A stretch of DNA of 64,000 bases from Cephalotus follicularis (Eukaryota > Streptophyta > Magnoliopsida > Oxalidales > Cephalotaceae): NCBI GenBank assembly GCA_001972305.1, contig BDDD01000975.1, positions 336,727 to 400,726 on the forward strand, read 5' to 3'. This document shows positions 11,067-22,992 of this stretch, in pieces. A program made the position numbers and the translations under genes. Within the stretch, counting starts at the first letter, position 1. The number at the start of each line of letters is the position of its first letter. Under the pieces are notes generated by a model, which saw nothing but the letters and a program-made list of their open reading frames with translations, was not told where the DNA came from and ran no database searches.

Positions 11067-13285
11067 TCATGGTCGCCCCACTATAGCATTGTAAGGGCTT
11101 GGGGTGTCCACCACCAGGAACGTCATCTCTACCTGAGTTTGACGTGGGGCCGTACCCGCAACCACAGACAGGTTGATTGAACCCAGAGGATGGATCGTCT
11201 CACCTGCAAAACCAACCAGTGGGGTTTTAACTGGCTTCAATTGGTCAGCTGGTATCCTCAGCTGATCAAATGCGTGCTTATACAGGAAGTCGGCCGAGCT
11301 GCAATTATCAATGAGAATCCTCTTCATGGTAAAGAGTTCTACCAGAAGAGTCACTACCACTGGATCATCATGAGGAAGACGTACCCCCTCATAGTCCGCC
11401 TCCGAGAATGATATCACCTCCTCATTTCCACCAGTTCTAAGCCTTTTGCTGTGAGGAACTTGTTGCACAGCAAGGGACTGTCTCCCATAGGCCTTTCTTG
11501 CATTTGCATCGTCGCCCCCAGATGCGACCCCCCCAGAGATGGTGTGGATAACACCTCTGGGTTGTTGCTGTTGTTGCTCTTCTTGCTGTCGAGGAGTCTC
11601 TTCTCTTCTCTGCTCTCTTCTTGCTTGAGGGGCATCACTGTCAACATACTTGCGCAAATGTCCCTTTCTAATCAGATCCTCAATCTGATTTTTTAACTGC
11701 ATGCACTCCTCGGTGTCGTGGCCGTGGTCACGATGATAACGACAGTACTTCTCTACACTCCTGTTTTCTGCCGGGGCCCTCATCTTCTCGGGCCACTGGA
11801 AAGGGACCTTGTCTTGCTCCACTGCAAGTATCTTAGTTCGTGTATCCAGGAGGGGAGCAAAGGTATTGTAAGATGGTATGGGTGCTCCACCCCTGGACGT
11901 ACCTTCTCGCCTAGAAACCTTATGTCTGAGGTCTCCCTTTGATAGGTCTGACCTCTCCTTCCTCTTCTCTCTTCTCTCGGGAGCATTTCGTGAATGCTCC
12001 CTATTCTCCTCCTGTTGGCCAGTCCAAGGTGTTTTTTGCTTTCTGGCCAACATCTCTTCCTCAGCATTAACACACCTCTCTGCCATTCTCAACAACTCTG
12101 CCATATCTTTTGCTGGCTTCTTCAGCAGGGAGAAAGTGAATTTGGAATTGCTCCTCAGCCCATTGTTCAAGGCTGCCAGAGCAAAGGATGGCTCCAGGTC
12201 TTTCACTGTAAGAGATTCTTTGTTGAACCTGGTGAGGTAATCTCTCAACGTCTCATCCTTGCCCTGCACCACGTTGATGAGGTGGGTAGAGTTCCTCCTC
12301 TGCGTGGTGCTGTTGAGGAACTTTGTCACAAACAGCTCCGTAACCTGATCGAAGCTCTTCACTGAATTCTTAGCCAAGGTGAAATACCATGATTGTGCAG
12401 CTCCAGTTAAAGTCACTGGGAATCCTCGGCAAAGCATGGCGTCCGAGGTCTGATGCATCCACATTGCCTGGATATAAGTGCGCACATGCTGGATGGGATC
12501 CGTGGACCCATCGTACTTATCAAGATTGGGGTTTTTGAACCCACTAGGGACTGGCTATGCTATGATCTCGGCAGTGAAGGGGTGTGCATTGATGTTCTGC
12601 ACCTCGGACAAGTGCCCCCCATGTCGTTCCGCTCTTCCAAACCTCCTTTCTAGGTCAGCAAGCCTTCTGTTCACTGCCTGCTCCACCTCTTCAATGTTCC
12701 TCACTCTGTTGGAGACATGTGATCCTCCAGCCAATGAGGCTGGGGGATTGACCCTACTTCCTCGGGCAGTACCAGCTCTGCGCGGAGCATTAGAACGCAC
12801 TTGTGCCTCCTCTGCTCCCCTCTCCTGCTGCCGAGGATCCACATCCATAGGCTGGTGCTGAGGGTGTCCTCTCCTGGATCGTTGGGATGATCCCTTGCAG
12901 TCGAGGACTCTGCTCTATGAGATGCATTGATCTCAGGCCTCCTTCCCAGGGGATTATTGTCCCCTGACCGCCCAAGGGGAAGTTCATCTCCCCTCGGCGG
13001 GTTTCGCCTGGCACCTCGTGGGTGCCTTGTCTCCACCTCTGGCCTATGGGGGCCTGATACTCCTCGGACCACTGGGTGAGCAGGCCCAGCTTGTTGTTGG
13101 TTGGCCAAGGTTGTGACCAACAGATCTGTGACACGCTCCAATCCTTGGAGGAATTGGTTGAGTTGCTCCCCTGTAACGGGAGCCGGATCTTGGGCCACTA
13201 TTTGAACGGCTTCTGGTGGAGGAGCTGCAACCTCTTCTTGTCGGCTGCGAGTGGCTCCAACTTGGGTGTTCTTCCTTGGAGGCAT
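11067..13285 (-). pseudogene. Gag and protease of element A
   Basis: Translation would start at the ATG at 13283-13285 (MPPRKN), just after the primer-binding site. Gag continues to a zinc-knuckle-like motif (CRYHRDHGHDTEEC, about 11703-11750) and a Gln-rich linker, then an aspartic protease ends with SPYNAIVGRP at 11067. Damage: a one-base frameshift near 12850-12880, a TAG near 12557 where element B has Glu, and a protease active site reading DNCSS (about 11296-11313) instead of DSGSS as in element B. The protease should therefore be inactive. Gag would form particles and the protease would process the polyprotein. Confidence 0.85.
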
Positions 13286-13310
13286 GATTGCTGATGACTT
13301 CTCGTAGCGT

Positions 13311-13328
13311 TTCCCACAGACGGCGCCA
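13311..13328 (-). other. Primer-binding site of element A
   Basis: On the minus strand TGGCGCCGTCTGTGGGAA begins two bases inside the 5' LTR. The first nine bases complement the 3' end of plant tRNA-Asp (from memory, ..CGGCGCCA); the rest matches only partly. The same sequence is found in element B at 32513-32530. Confidence 0.75.
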
Positions 13329-13330
13329 AC

Positions 13331-14228
13331 TGTTGATACAGAAATCCTTCTCTCAACAGTATCCTACGTGGAGGACTTTTATTTGTTAAGAGAAACGCTT
13401 GTTACTGATGCCTTGAAGGAAGAATCTGATCTCGGACACCTGCACAAGTAGCAACAATGGTGAAGGCCCAGGAGGTTGTTCTCCCGGGGACACTCCAACG
13501 CTCAAGTTAGACAAGGTGCAGATGAAATAATGCTCTTTGTAATGTAAAAATTGCTGACCTTTGTTCAGTGTGTTGAACTTGTATTTATAGTGAAGTTTGG
13601 TAACTGATTGAGCGTGTAAATCGGATGTGATCATTATCCCCTAGGAAATGCCGAGGATCTCGGGCATTCCCTTATCTCCGCCTGTAATGTTGCTGTTTTC
13701 CTTTTGTTGTAGTTGATTGGGATTCAATCTCCTTATTTGGATAAGTGTGGATCCCGTGAATCCAGATGCAGATAACTACCTTATCCCGTAGATAAGGTTA
13801 AAGTCCACCGTGATAGAATTGTAGAAGAAATCAACTAGGATACTGTTGCTGAGGTCATGGTCCTCTTAATCCGAGGACAAGTGTAGTTGGTATATGTCCG
13901 AGATGGAGCTTCCCAATCTCTGTGTAGAGGAGACCGTATCTCCTGTTCTCCATCTGATGGGCACTTCGAGCCGAGGGAGTCCTCGGTCATTACACCGTGA
14001 ATATAGTCTTCTGCCTTCAAGTCCGAGGAGTGTCCTCGGACTTGTGGTCTCAGTGTGTTGCCCTAAAAAAATACAGCACCTCGGCTCTTGGTCCGAGATG
14101 GACACTCTTTGTCATGTGTGCGCTTCTCGACACGGCTTGCTGATAGGCCTCTAATCCCTCATGGACAGTTGGTCAAGTCTGCAGTGGGCACGTGTCCTTG
14201 CTATTATAAGCATATTTTTCCTCCATCA
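13331..14228 (-). repeat. 5' LTR of element A (promoter LTR)
   Basis: 898 bp, nearly identical to the LTR at 4206-5103. On the minus strand a TATA box, CTATAAATAC, lies at 13581-13590, about 250 bases before the primer-binding site, so it is the likely promoter for genomic transcription. The right edge is followed by the target duplication AATAC. Confidence 0.93.
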
Positions 14229-14233
14229 AATAC

Positions 14234-16178
14234 TAAAAGTGTTTTTTTAAACTAAATTTATCTAAAAAGATATTTGATAATATACGTATTATATTATATG
14301 AATAGTTGATGTATTACATGAAAAAATAAAGGTATTTAAGAAGAAAAAAGAACAAAAAACACTTATATAAAGCTCAAAAATAGCGTTTTTAACTTTTGTG
14401 ATTTTGAATTTTAGTTTTTGGTACTGTGATTCAAGAATCCAGGCAAGCAGCTAAGGGACTACTTGACCATAGTTTTGTGTCCTTCTCCCCAAAGCATTCT
14501 GACATCTTTTATTCTTGGTCTCACCCTGTGAAGCAAAGTCGGACAATGGGAGAGACGTGGAATTGATAAGGAACAACAGCCAAGTGGCTAAGGCACGAGT
14601 GTGTAAAAATTCTTTTCATCTCGGTTAGAATCCGACCGGTTCCTACAGCGTTGTGCCATTCCGCCCATAATTTTTTTACATGATTAGTGGATAGAACGGG
14701 GGCCTTCGCTTGCTAACGACGGAACGCATCGTCGGTCCCCGTGTTGGACTTAGTTGGAAAGGTAGCTGTTCGGTATGTCCCTTGCTTACAAACCTCTTTA
14801 GTATGGTACTTCAGAGATCTGATTCCTCAAGTTTACCATTGTCCCCTCACTCTTTCAACACTTGTATACTTTCTAAATAGTCAGGCCTGTCCCTGTCCTT
14901 GTCTCCAACAAGTGTGTGATCCACCGATTCACTGAGTGACTCTTTCTTACCCCTGGAGTCCCTATCTCTGAAAGCCTTATCAGACTTCCGATCCATCCCT
15001 TGTTTGCCGGCCTTATATGGTCTCAGCAAGAAAAGTCTGAAGAGCATCCGCTTTTATATAAAACTTGTAGTCATATACAGACTCCTTTTGCAAAAAGGCT
15101 TTGGGGATAGGATCACACTCGAGAAAGAGTCTACTTCAAGGCTGCAGGGAGGACTACGCTCTGCAGGGGGGCACCACTATTCATCATGTCAAAGAAGACG
15201 ATTTGTTTTCGAAGGAAATAAAAAAGATTTGATTTTGACTAAAATCTCTCCAAGCATACACTAACCAATTTATAAATATGTTTAACTTTTTTTTGGGGTT
15301 ACGAAATGAGATTAAATTGTGAAATTTTTAATAATTATAATTGACTTTTAAAAAACGTAAAAAGACCCAAAAGAGAGATCTTTCCTTCATTGTGGTAACT
15401 ATAAATAAGTCATATACATAAGCTCCAAAATGCTAGTTGTTTACTAACTTTTTTTGATTGACACATGTGACAATATTCAATAAATAACGTATGCCAAAGT
15501 AAAATCTATACATACATTTTGTTATCTAGTGTCATCTATCATTATTTAACACGTCGTGTTAGTGAAAAATAGTTAATATATGTCTAACATTACTTACATA
15601 AGGTCATGAAAAAACTAATTTTCATGTATGAGAAGATAGATATTCTAGATAAAAAAAACTCTAAAAGAAGAAAAAAAAACCTAAGTAGGATTAGCAAATA
15701 GCTAGCGTAAGCGTATAATATTATTAGATGCTTTAACTTTTAAGAATTTGTATCAGGTAAAGCGATGGTTTACGTTACCATATGGGGTTTTGTTAACAAG
15801 TGTCTTAAAGTTATATTTTATTGGTTGATTATTAAAATGAAACAAATAAGAAGAAAGATTATATTAATAAATAATGATATTATCGAAACAATGAAGACAA
15901 TTAACCAATGAAAAATAAATACATTTACGTTTCATACCAACTTCTAATTTTATGTTTAGAGATATTTCTCAACCCTATCTATGAGTGAAGTTCTATATTT
16001 GATTAATTGCTTCCTTATTAATTGATAAGAGTTTTAATTCGGTGAGAAAATGAATTGAAAAAGAGATTCAATTAAGTTTTTATTTTTTCTGTTACTAATT
16101 AAGCAAATCACATACTGTTATTAACAATAAAAATTTTAGTTAACAAAAGTACACAATAAATAATATGTTAGAATATTA
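14234..16178. other. Host spacer, possibly with organelle-derived DNA
   Basis: 14234-14430 and 15260-16178 are AT-rich with no gene. The stretch 14430-15260 has visibly higher GC and holds a tRNA-like sequence. It may be a transferred organellar fragment, but I recognise no organellar gene in it. The short reading frames (14741-14935, 15004-15264) have no recognisable domain. Confidence 0.4.
14569..14644 (+). other. tRNA-like relic or SINE head
   Basis: The stretch is 76 bases, a normal tRNA length. The ends AGGAAC and GTTCCT pair as an acceptor stem. An A-box-like sequence (AGCCAAGTGGCTAAGG, 14578-14593) and a B-box-like GGTTAGAATCC (14623-14633; consensus GGTTCGAATCC) sit at the right spacing. 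A possible anticodon is GTA (14603-14605, tyrosine), but the anticodon stem pairs poorly, so it is not a functional tRNA. It could be a degenerate organellar tRNA-Tyr or the head of a tRNA-derived SINE. Confidence 0.35.
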
Positions 16179-16249
16179 TTGATTGTCCTAATATTAAAAA
16201 TCAATACATCATTGAAAACATCAATAATGTTTTAAAACATTATATGCCA
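16179..16249. repeat. Left copy of a 71-bp direct repeat
   Basis: The stretch runs from TTGATTGTC to ATATGCCA and matches 18942-19012 with about five differences. The two copies directly flank the non-coding block 16250-18941. Confidence 0.8.
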
Positions 16250-18941
16250 ACATGACCCTGTCCCTTTCCACCAGGGAGAGGAGCCCTGTCGGGAAAGGCA
16301 TACATGCCAACAAACTAAGCAAACGCTCCAGGGGGTCTATTACGCAAAGGCCCGACTAGGAAGCCAGGGCGACGACGCGTAATACACGCGGGACATAAAG
16401 AAAAAGGTAGACGACTTAAAAGAATCGCTGAGGAACCTAAACTCCCCGTTTCACTTAAGCCCAAGGAACCCCACATGTGCACCGCATGTGATCACTTAAG
16501 TCACCAAAGGTCGGCTAAAAACCCTGAGGAACCAAGCACTACGTTCCTCACCTCAGCAAACAAAACCCTCAAGCGCTCAGGCTTCAACACGAACTATAGA
16601 TCCGTAGAAGCCTATGGCTCCAAAATGCCCGAGGACACACCAAAGCCCGGGGACACATGCTACAAAAAGGTTCCAAGCACTCCCCACATCCGAGGACTGC
16701 CAACTAACCTAGTGGTCTGACTTCTATCTCCCTAGGACCAGAAACATGCGCGGACAACGACCACTGTGGTCTGGCCTTTAGTTGAGGAAGCTTGTTGTGC
16801 ACCTAGGTCAATTCTAAGGTTGATCGAACGCCCGACCACTATCCCCAGCATCTCCACACATCCTTATCTCTACTCGGGAGGTTGAAACTGAAGTCAACAA
16901 CCTAGAACTTCAAATATCACCAAGGATACAAAAGCCGAGAAGAATTATATCATTCCATAAATCATAAAAAGAACATACACCAATATCCATTCAGAGATTT
17001 ATACATAAGTGTTCATTAGAGATACAAAATAGCCACACAATGTCCCCAATGCATGAAGGAGAAACTATCCAAGAAGGCCAGGGGAGGTGCATGCTCCGTG
17101 GTCTACCTCGTAAAATGTCTTTAGAGGGGTATGACGAAAGGAAGAACTTCACCTACTTCCACAACTGCAAAACAACCTGGGAGGGGGTTAGTCCAAGGAC
17201 TAGTGAGAAGGGAAAGAAGCATTCCTTAAGCGCTCGACAAGCACTGGACGCTGAGCAATAACGGTTGTGCCCCAACTGGGCCAACAATTCAACCACGGCT
17301 CATCACCCGAGCACACTCAACAAGAATCAAATGACTACTTTGAGTATAATATAGCAAAAGATATATAAAATCAATAATGCTAAGAAATAACAGCGAGAGA
17401 GACAAATTAAAGAAAGTGTCCAAACCAATATCCTGAGGACCCAACAAAAAGGATCTCAGACTCTGAGGATCAACTAGATTAGAGGAACACTGGTACCTGT
17501 CACATTACCCAAACCACCACGGCCGGAACCACCTCGACCATACCAATACATCTGCTGGCGCCGAATTTCATGAAGATAATCTCACACAGTCCACCAACTG
17601 GAGATGAAGATCATAGGCTTACAGGAAGTGCACCACCTGTCATATATCGGTACAGAGAGCCACATGTCTTGGTCTTCCATCAGAGGTGCTGACGGATCAG
17701 TGTCAAACCCAGCCCCTGAGAGACAAGCAGATCACGAACATCGACTGAGGGGTCAACAAATCACAGCTAAGGCACCACCCTCGTCGGCAAATCGCCTATA
17801 AGAACATCGACTGGGAGGTCGGCGAATCACCGCACGAGCCATTCATCGTTGGAAATTTCATAGTAGAGCATCCTACAAGGGCTGTTAGGAAGAGAAGCGG
17901 ATCCTCGACTGCACTCACACTCACACCCCATCATAGACAACGGAAATGTGCAGATCCAAGTAGAGGAACCTGGGGGCAGTCACACTTACAGCGCACCATA
18001 GACCAATGTCACTGCAGTTATGAGAGGGGAATCCACGCTTGCTTGCCCTTACCACGTCGTGCTCGGTCATCATAGTTTCCAGTACTCCGTATCCAGAGTC
18101 AACAACATATGGTATCAACAAATCATGACATAGATATGAAACAGAGGGGAAAACACATATCAACCCAAGAACCTCAAGCATACCACAGCTCAGAAATCAA
18201 TATCAACGAAATATGTCAGGATAATAAAGAAGAACAATTCCTAGAAGAAAGACACCATGGGAAGCAAGGACGCAAGAAAATAAGGACTCTCAATGTTTCA
18301 AGTAAAGAAAGGAATGTCCCACTCACCACTTGACTGCACACCTCCGCACCGCTTCCTATAGCTCTGGATCAACAACTGGCTCCTCGGCTACAAGAACAAC
18401 AAACACAGACTTAGCACGGTCTGTAGCTAAAACAGAGCAAAACATGCATGATGCCTACATGCATGATCAACACCTCGGATAGCCATCCCATGCTCATCAC
18501 CGCCATCTCTGACTCCACCGCGAACTGGAGGTTTAGCACGCACATTGCTAAACTAACAGAGGAAGAAGACGAAGAAAGAAGAACTCACCTTGACGAACCC
18601 AAGGTCGAAGATCTTCCCAGCAAAACTCACATTCACAAGGAAAACTTCTTGGAGAAGAAGAAGCACTGAGGAACCACACTTTCTCTCAACTACCTCTTGT
18701 GCCACAAATAAACTGATACAACGGCTTCTTACCTGCTATACTAACTCGGACTGAAAAGTAGTGTCCTTGACAAAATGGGGCGCCGAACTCTCTTACACCA
18801 ACCTACCAGCCCACACTTACACACAACCCCAGGCGACCATCACACCCAAATCAGCCAAAGCAAGAGAAAAATCCAACCAGCCCAAACCACTTAAGGCCCA
18901 ACATAAAATGTCCAATACCAAAATGGACATGGGTCGTCACA
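16250..18941. mobile_element. Non-coding LTR-like insertion (about 2.7 kb)
   Basis: GC-richer than the flanking DNA, with no recognisable protein. The right end is GGACATGGGTCGTCACA; the left end is near CAACATGACCCTGTCC. Reversed, the right end (TGTGACGACCCATG) resembles the left, so the ends are imperfect inverted repeats. The GTCACA end recalls the TGTCAC or GTTACA ends of the blocks at 25136 and 59420, and the length is similar. Near 17680-17860 there are loose repeats about TCGACTGRGRGGTC. I infer an LTR-like element, but the exact ends and the 71-bp flanking repeats are not the normal 5-bp duplication. Confidence 0.45.
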
Positions 18942-19012
18942 TTGATTGTCATAATATTAAAAATCAATACAACATTAAAAACATCAATAATGTTTTAAGA
19001 CATTATATGCCA
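18942..19012. repeat. Right copy of the 71-bp direct repeat
   Basis: Matches 16179-16249 with about five differences. It starts immediately after the GTCACA end of the preceding block and ends about 50 bases before element B. Confidence 0.8.
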
Positions 19013-19066
19013 TCCATTTAGTTTAGTTTTTAAAAAAAACTTTATGTTAATATAATTAATCAATAG

Positions 19067-19940
19067 TGTTGATGCGAAAATCCTTCCCTCAATAGTACCC
19101 CGCGTGTAAGGGCTTGATTTGTTTAGAGAAACGCTATATCAATGCTCCGAGATGAAGGTAGAAGATGGCTATGAATGTTTTCCCTGCACAGAAGAGCAAA
19201 CACGTTGAAGGTCCAGGAGGTTGTTCTCCCGGGGACACTCCGCGCTCAAGTTAGGCCTTTGTACAGAGGAAACTAGGTTCTTTGAGAGTAAAAATGGCTG
19301 ACATTTGTTCTGACTGTTGAACTAGTATTTATAATGTAGGAGTGTAACTGTTTGAGCATAAAATACGGGGATGATAGTTGTCCCCTAGGGAAATACCGAG
19401 GATCTCAGGATTTCCCTTATCTCTACCTGATTTGTCGTCACTTTCCTTGTAGGTAGTTTATTATATCTCAACTTTCATATTCGGGAGAGGTAAATCCCTA
19501 GAAAGTAGGCTGATTTTATGGCCTTGTCCTGTCGAGGACAAGGAGAGATAGGTTCTCTTGTTATTTACCCACTTCAAGGTCTTCAACTTCAAAGGCTTTC
19601 TCTAGGGCTGCCGCCCGAAACATTAGGTCCTCTGCCTAGCTGCCGAGGAAGATATCTTCTACAGTGCAATTGAGGAGGAGGACCTTGGCTAAGTCCTATG
19701 TACTGATGTTGGAATGGAGGTCCTCAGCAATTATGCCGAGGTGACCGGATTCTTCGACACCACTAAGGAGGGGTTCCTCGGACCTAATTCCGAGGAGGAT
19801 ACCTCCATCTGCTTCTCTTGTCAAGGCATGATAAGCTTCCTCTGACCAATATTCATGTAAACTTTAAAGCCCCTGGACACTTGGCTATGTCCGCGGAAGT
19901 CACGTGTCATTCTTGGTATAAACTAATTTTTCCCATATCA
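19067..19940 (-). repeat. 3' LTR of element B
   Basis: Plus-strand ends are TGTTGATGCG and CCCATATCA. It aligns with 32533-33431 but lacks about 25 bp near 19720. The following TATGCCCCCC (19941 on) is the polypurine tract on the minus strand. Confidence 0.9.
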
Positions 19941-20347
19941 TATGCCCCCCTGATCCTTCTTCTCTGACCATGGTTAGAGGAGGAGGAACAGAGTTGAGAG
20001 TCCTGACTCGGGCCGAACTCCTCTGGGAAGCTTTACGTACGCTTTTATACGTGCGGAAGAACTGAGGTCTGATGGTGTAGCTTTTAGTGATTCTCTGACA
20101 CAAAAATGAGCTCGCCTTAGCAGAGGATTGAGGCTTGCCTTTCGTTTTGGACCAATCTCTGCTAACGGGTCTCGTGTCGCAAGCCCAAATCATTTGCATT
20201 TAAGTTGTTTACTGAACACGTTTTACACGTGGCATAAACAGAGCGTTTCCCGCCTCTGTCTCTTTGTCTCCCGCGTCTGATTTGACCGTTCATTCCTCAG
20301 TCGTAGGATCTGTGCGAAGTGGAGGGCCAGGATCTGAGCTATGAGCC

Positions 20348-20354
20348 TATAAAA
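20348..20354 (+). promoter_or_regulatory. TATA box of the antisense gene in element B
   Basis: TATAAAA is 213 bases before the start codon at 20561 and aligns with the TATA box at 5511 in element A. Flanking sequence (GAGCCTATAAAAGG) and the leader are also similar. Confidence 0.6.
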
Positions 20355-20560
20355 GGATATCTACTTCACAAAGCAAACCTTTTACTCCTTCAAACTCCAA
20401 TCTTTGTATTGTCGTTGAGAGCTCCCCAAATTCGCAGTGTTTTTGAAACCTCGTTTCATCACTTTTTTTATCAAGATTTTTGGTAAGTTTCCATCATCTT
20501 CTTGTTGTTCTAGATTGAATATAGGATTTCTCTAGTTTCTTCTTTTTTTGTCTGACATCG

Positions 20561-22992
20561 ATGGCTATAACTAAACAAACTGCTAGGCCTTCTCCTCCCT
20601 TAGAAGTCGAACCTCTATCCATGGTGGTTCCCACCGCCGAAACTTCCCTTTCCTCTAAAGGCAGCCTAGGGGCTGCGGTGGGTGACTCTGCTGCTCCCAT
20701 CACCGAGGCTGATACCCTAGCCCCGAATTGCTTTGGTGTTAGCACTCTTACTCGCAATGAAGTATTAGAACTTGCTCGCAAGTATAATTTCCCTGCCGGG
20801 TTGAGATTTAGTCTCCCCTCGGATCCTCGGCTGGCTACTGAGAGTAGGGAGGGCCTCTTCACCGTCTTTGAATGCGCGCTCTCCCACGGCTTAAGGGTCC
20901 CGATGCCCTCTTTCGCCCTCTCGGTCTTGGAGACATTTCATCTCCACCCTTCTCTTCTCCAACCTCAGTCTTGGAGCTTTATCATAGGCTTCCTAATTAG
21001 GTGTCTAGAATTCGAGGTGGCTGTGACAGTGGGGATATTTAAAGAGTTCCATGTCATCTCGTCCTCATCAGGAAAGCGTGGGTATTTCTTCAAGTCCCGC
21101 CCTGGCATAAAGAAACTTATTTTGAACCCCACCAAATCCATCAAAAATTAGAGGAGAAGATACTTCCTCATAAAAACTTCGAGGGGCTCACCCCCCCTGT
21201 CTTGTGTGACTCCATGGAAACTACACCCCTTAACAGGAGATCCCCTCTGACAACGGCATAGAACATGGACCTTGGCAAACTCTTACGCTTGGAGCCCGAG
21301 GAGGTGAACTCTACTGTGGTTGAGGATCGTCTGCTCCGAGTCGGGTTGAGTGTAGTTCCCATCCGAGGATCATACTCGGCAGATGTCGAGGACACCTCAG
21401 GGGGTGGGGGATCCCCAGAAAAATCCATGTCCCAAGAGTTGGGGGAAAACTGTATAAAGCTTTCATCTCCTCCAGTTCTTGTCTTCGTTTTTCTTCTGTT
21501 TTCTTACTATTTGTTGTCATGTTCTTGATCTTTTTACCTTTTTTTTTCGTAGCAATGGCTTCTCGGCGAGGATTCGACGCTCTCTTCAATGCTACCAAGA
21601 TCACTAAACCTTCGTCTGCTGAAGCAACCAAGCAGAAGGCTGCCGCAGAGGCGGCTAAGCAAAAGGAAAAGGATGCTGCAGAGGGGGCTAGGCAGAGGGC
21701 GAAGACCACTACCAAGGGGGGCAAGCAGATGAAGAAGGCTTCTATGGCGGCTAAGGAGAAGGGAACCAAGCGTCCTGCTGGGGGGGCGTTCCACTGGCGC
21801 TCCACCTAGGCCCCCAAGCAAAAAAGGGAAGCACGCGTCCGAGGTCGAGGTAGAATCTGCTCTCGGCAGGACTTCCAACAACCCCATCATCTTACCTCCT
21901 CCTCAGGACGTAAAGAAGATGATCGAAGAGCTGGAGGTGGTGGGGAATGGGACTTCCAGCTTGGACAACCCCAGGGTTCCATTTGCTCTCAGCTCCCTTT
22001 GCCTTTTTCCTGACGAGCTGAAGGAGAGGAAGGACTGGACCAACAGGGACTTGATCCATAACTCCCTACGGAGCCATTTCGAGGTAAGAGGGATCCTCTT
22101 CTTATGTGCTTTCCATTGTTATTTTTAAGTGCTTTCCATTTTTCTCCTTGCTTTTGTGTCTTTCTTGTAGGCTCTGAATGATCATCACCTCTTGATCGAG
22201 AATTTTTCGATCATCTTGGAGAGGTATGACAAAGCAAGGGAGGAGCTGATGGTGGAGATGGAGACCTCGCGCATAGCCAAGGCTTAGCTCGAGGAAGTTC
22301 TTAGGTCCTGGAGTTTGCCATGGAGGAGAAGAACAAAGCCCTCATGGAGAGGGACCAAATGATACAAGACCTCTCCAATATCGGTGACTAGTACCGGAAG
22401 TTGCATAAGAAGCACGAAGACTCCGTCAAGAAACAGGAGGAGCTGCGGGCCAAGGCAGTGGAGGACACCCTGGCAGAGTTCAAGTCCTCAGACGAATTCC
22501 ACAGCTTGATGGAGGCCTCCGTGGAGGATTACAAAGCTTCAGAAGCCTTTGGTGATGAAGTCTTCAAGGAATCCGCCGAGTACTATCGTCGGGGGTTCTA
22601 CACTTGCAGGAACTGGGTTAAAGCTCTTCATCCCGAGGTTCCATTGGGCGAGGTTACTTACTGCTCGGCTGCCAAGGCCTTCGAGTATTATCCTGATGGT
22701 TATGAAGCCGAGGAGGTGAAGGCCGAAGAAGCCTTGGAAGAAAGAGCTAGCCAAGGAGCTGTGAGAGGAAGGGGAAAACCAACCTGCCTCTGGAGCTGTA
22801 GTCGGCCAAGGAAGCGAGGCTGAAGGAGATGGGTCAGTCGTGATGACCGTTCCTCTGTCGGATCCTGCGTTGGCCTCTGCTTCATTTGCTCCCTCCTCGG
22901 AGCTCATCATTCCTCAACCTCCTCAGACTGGACCTTTTGTTCCTCCTCCTCCAGAGGATGAACCTTCTCCTGATGCTCATCCCACTGCTTAG
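20561..22992 (+). pseudogene. Antisense gene of element B (decayed copy)
   Basis: Same three-exon layout as 5716-8148. The first exon starts MAITKQ and keeps KYNFPAGLRFSLP, HGLRVPMPSFA, SLLQPQSWSF and FKEFHVIS; a Trp codon is now TAG at 21149-21151. Then there is a frameshift, a second TAG near 21261, and the conserved LEPEEVNSTV block (about 21291-21320). Splice signals match element A: GT near 21451, CGTAG before 21554, GTAAGA at 22084 and TTGTAG before 22171. The last exon keeps the charged coiled coil and CRNWVKALHPEVPLGEV, and ends in an acidic Pro-rich tail with TAG at 22990-22992. It is broken in every exon but aligns throughout, so the gene belongs to the family and not only to element A. 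Confidence 0.7.

Larger units (their letters stand above)
4206..14228 (-). mobile_element. Tat-type Ty3/gypsy retrotransposon, element A
   Basis: A 10,023-bp minus-strand element. Two LTRs (4206-5103 and 13331-14228, both 898 bp) are flanked by the perfect target duplication AATAC (4201-4205 and 14229-14233). Read on the minus strand the order is 5' LTR, primer-binding site, gag, protease, reverse transcriptase, RNase H, a short integrase tail, an antisense gene, polypurine tract, 3' LTR. By eye the LTRs differ at about seven positions, so the insertion is recent. The second RNase H and almost all of the integrase are deleted at about 9465. Nonsense codons also lie in gag, at the gag/pol boundary and in reverse transcriptase. 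Confidence 0.92.
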
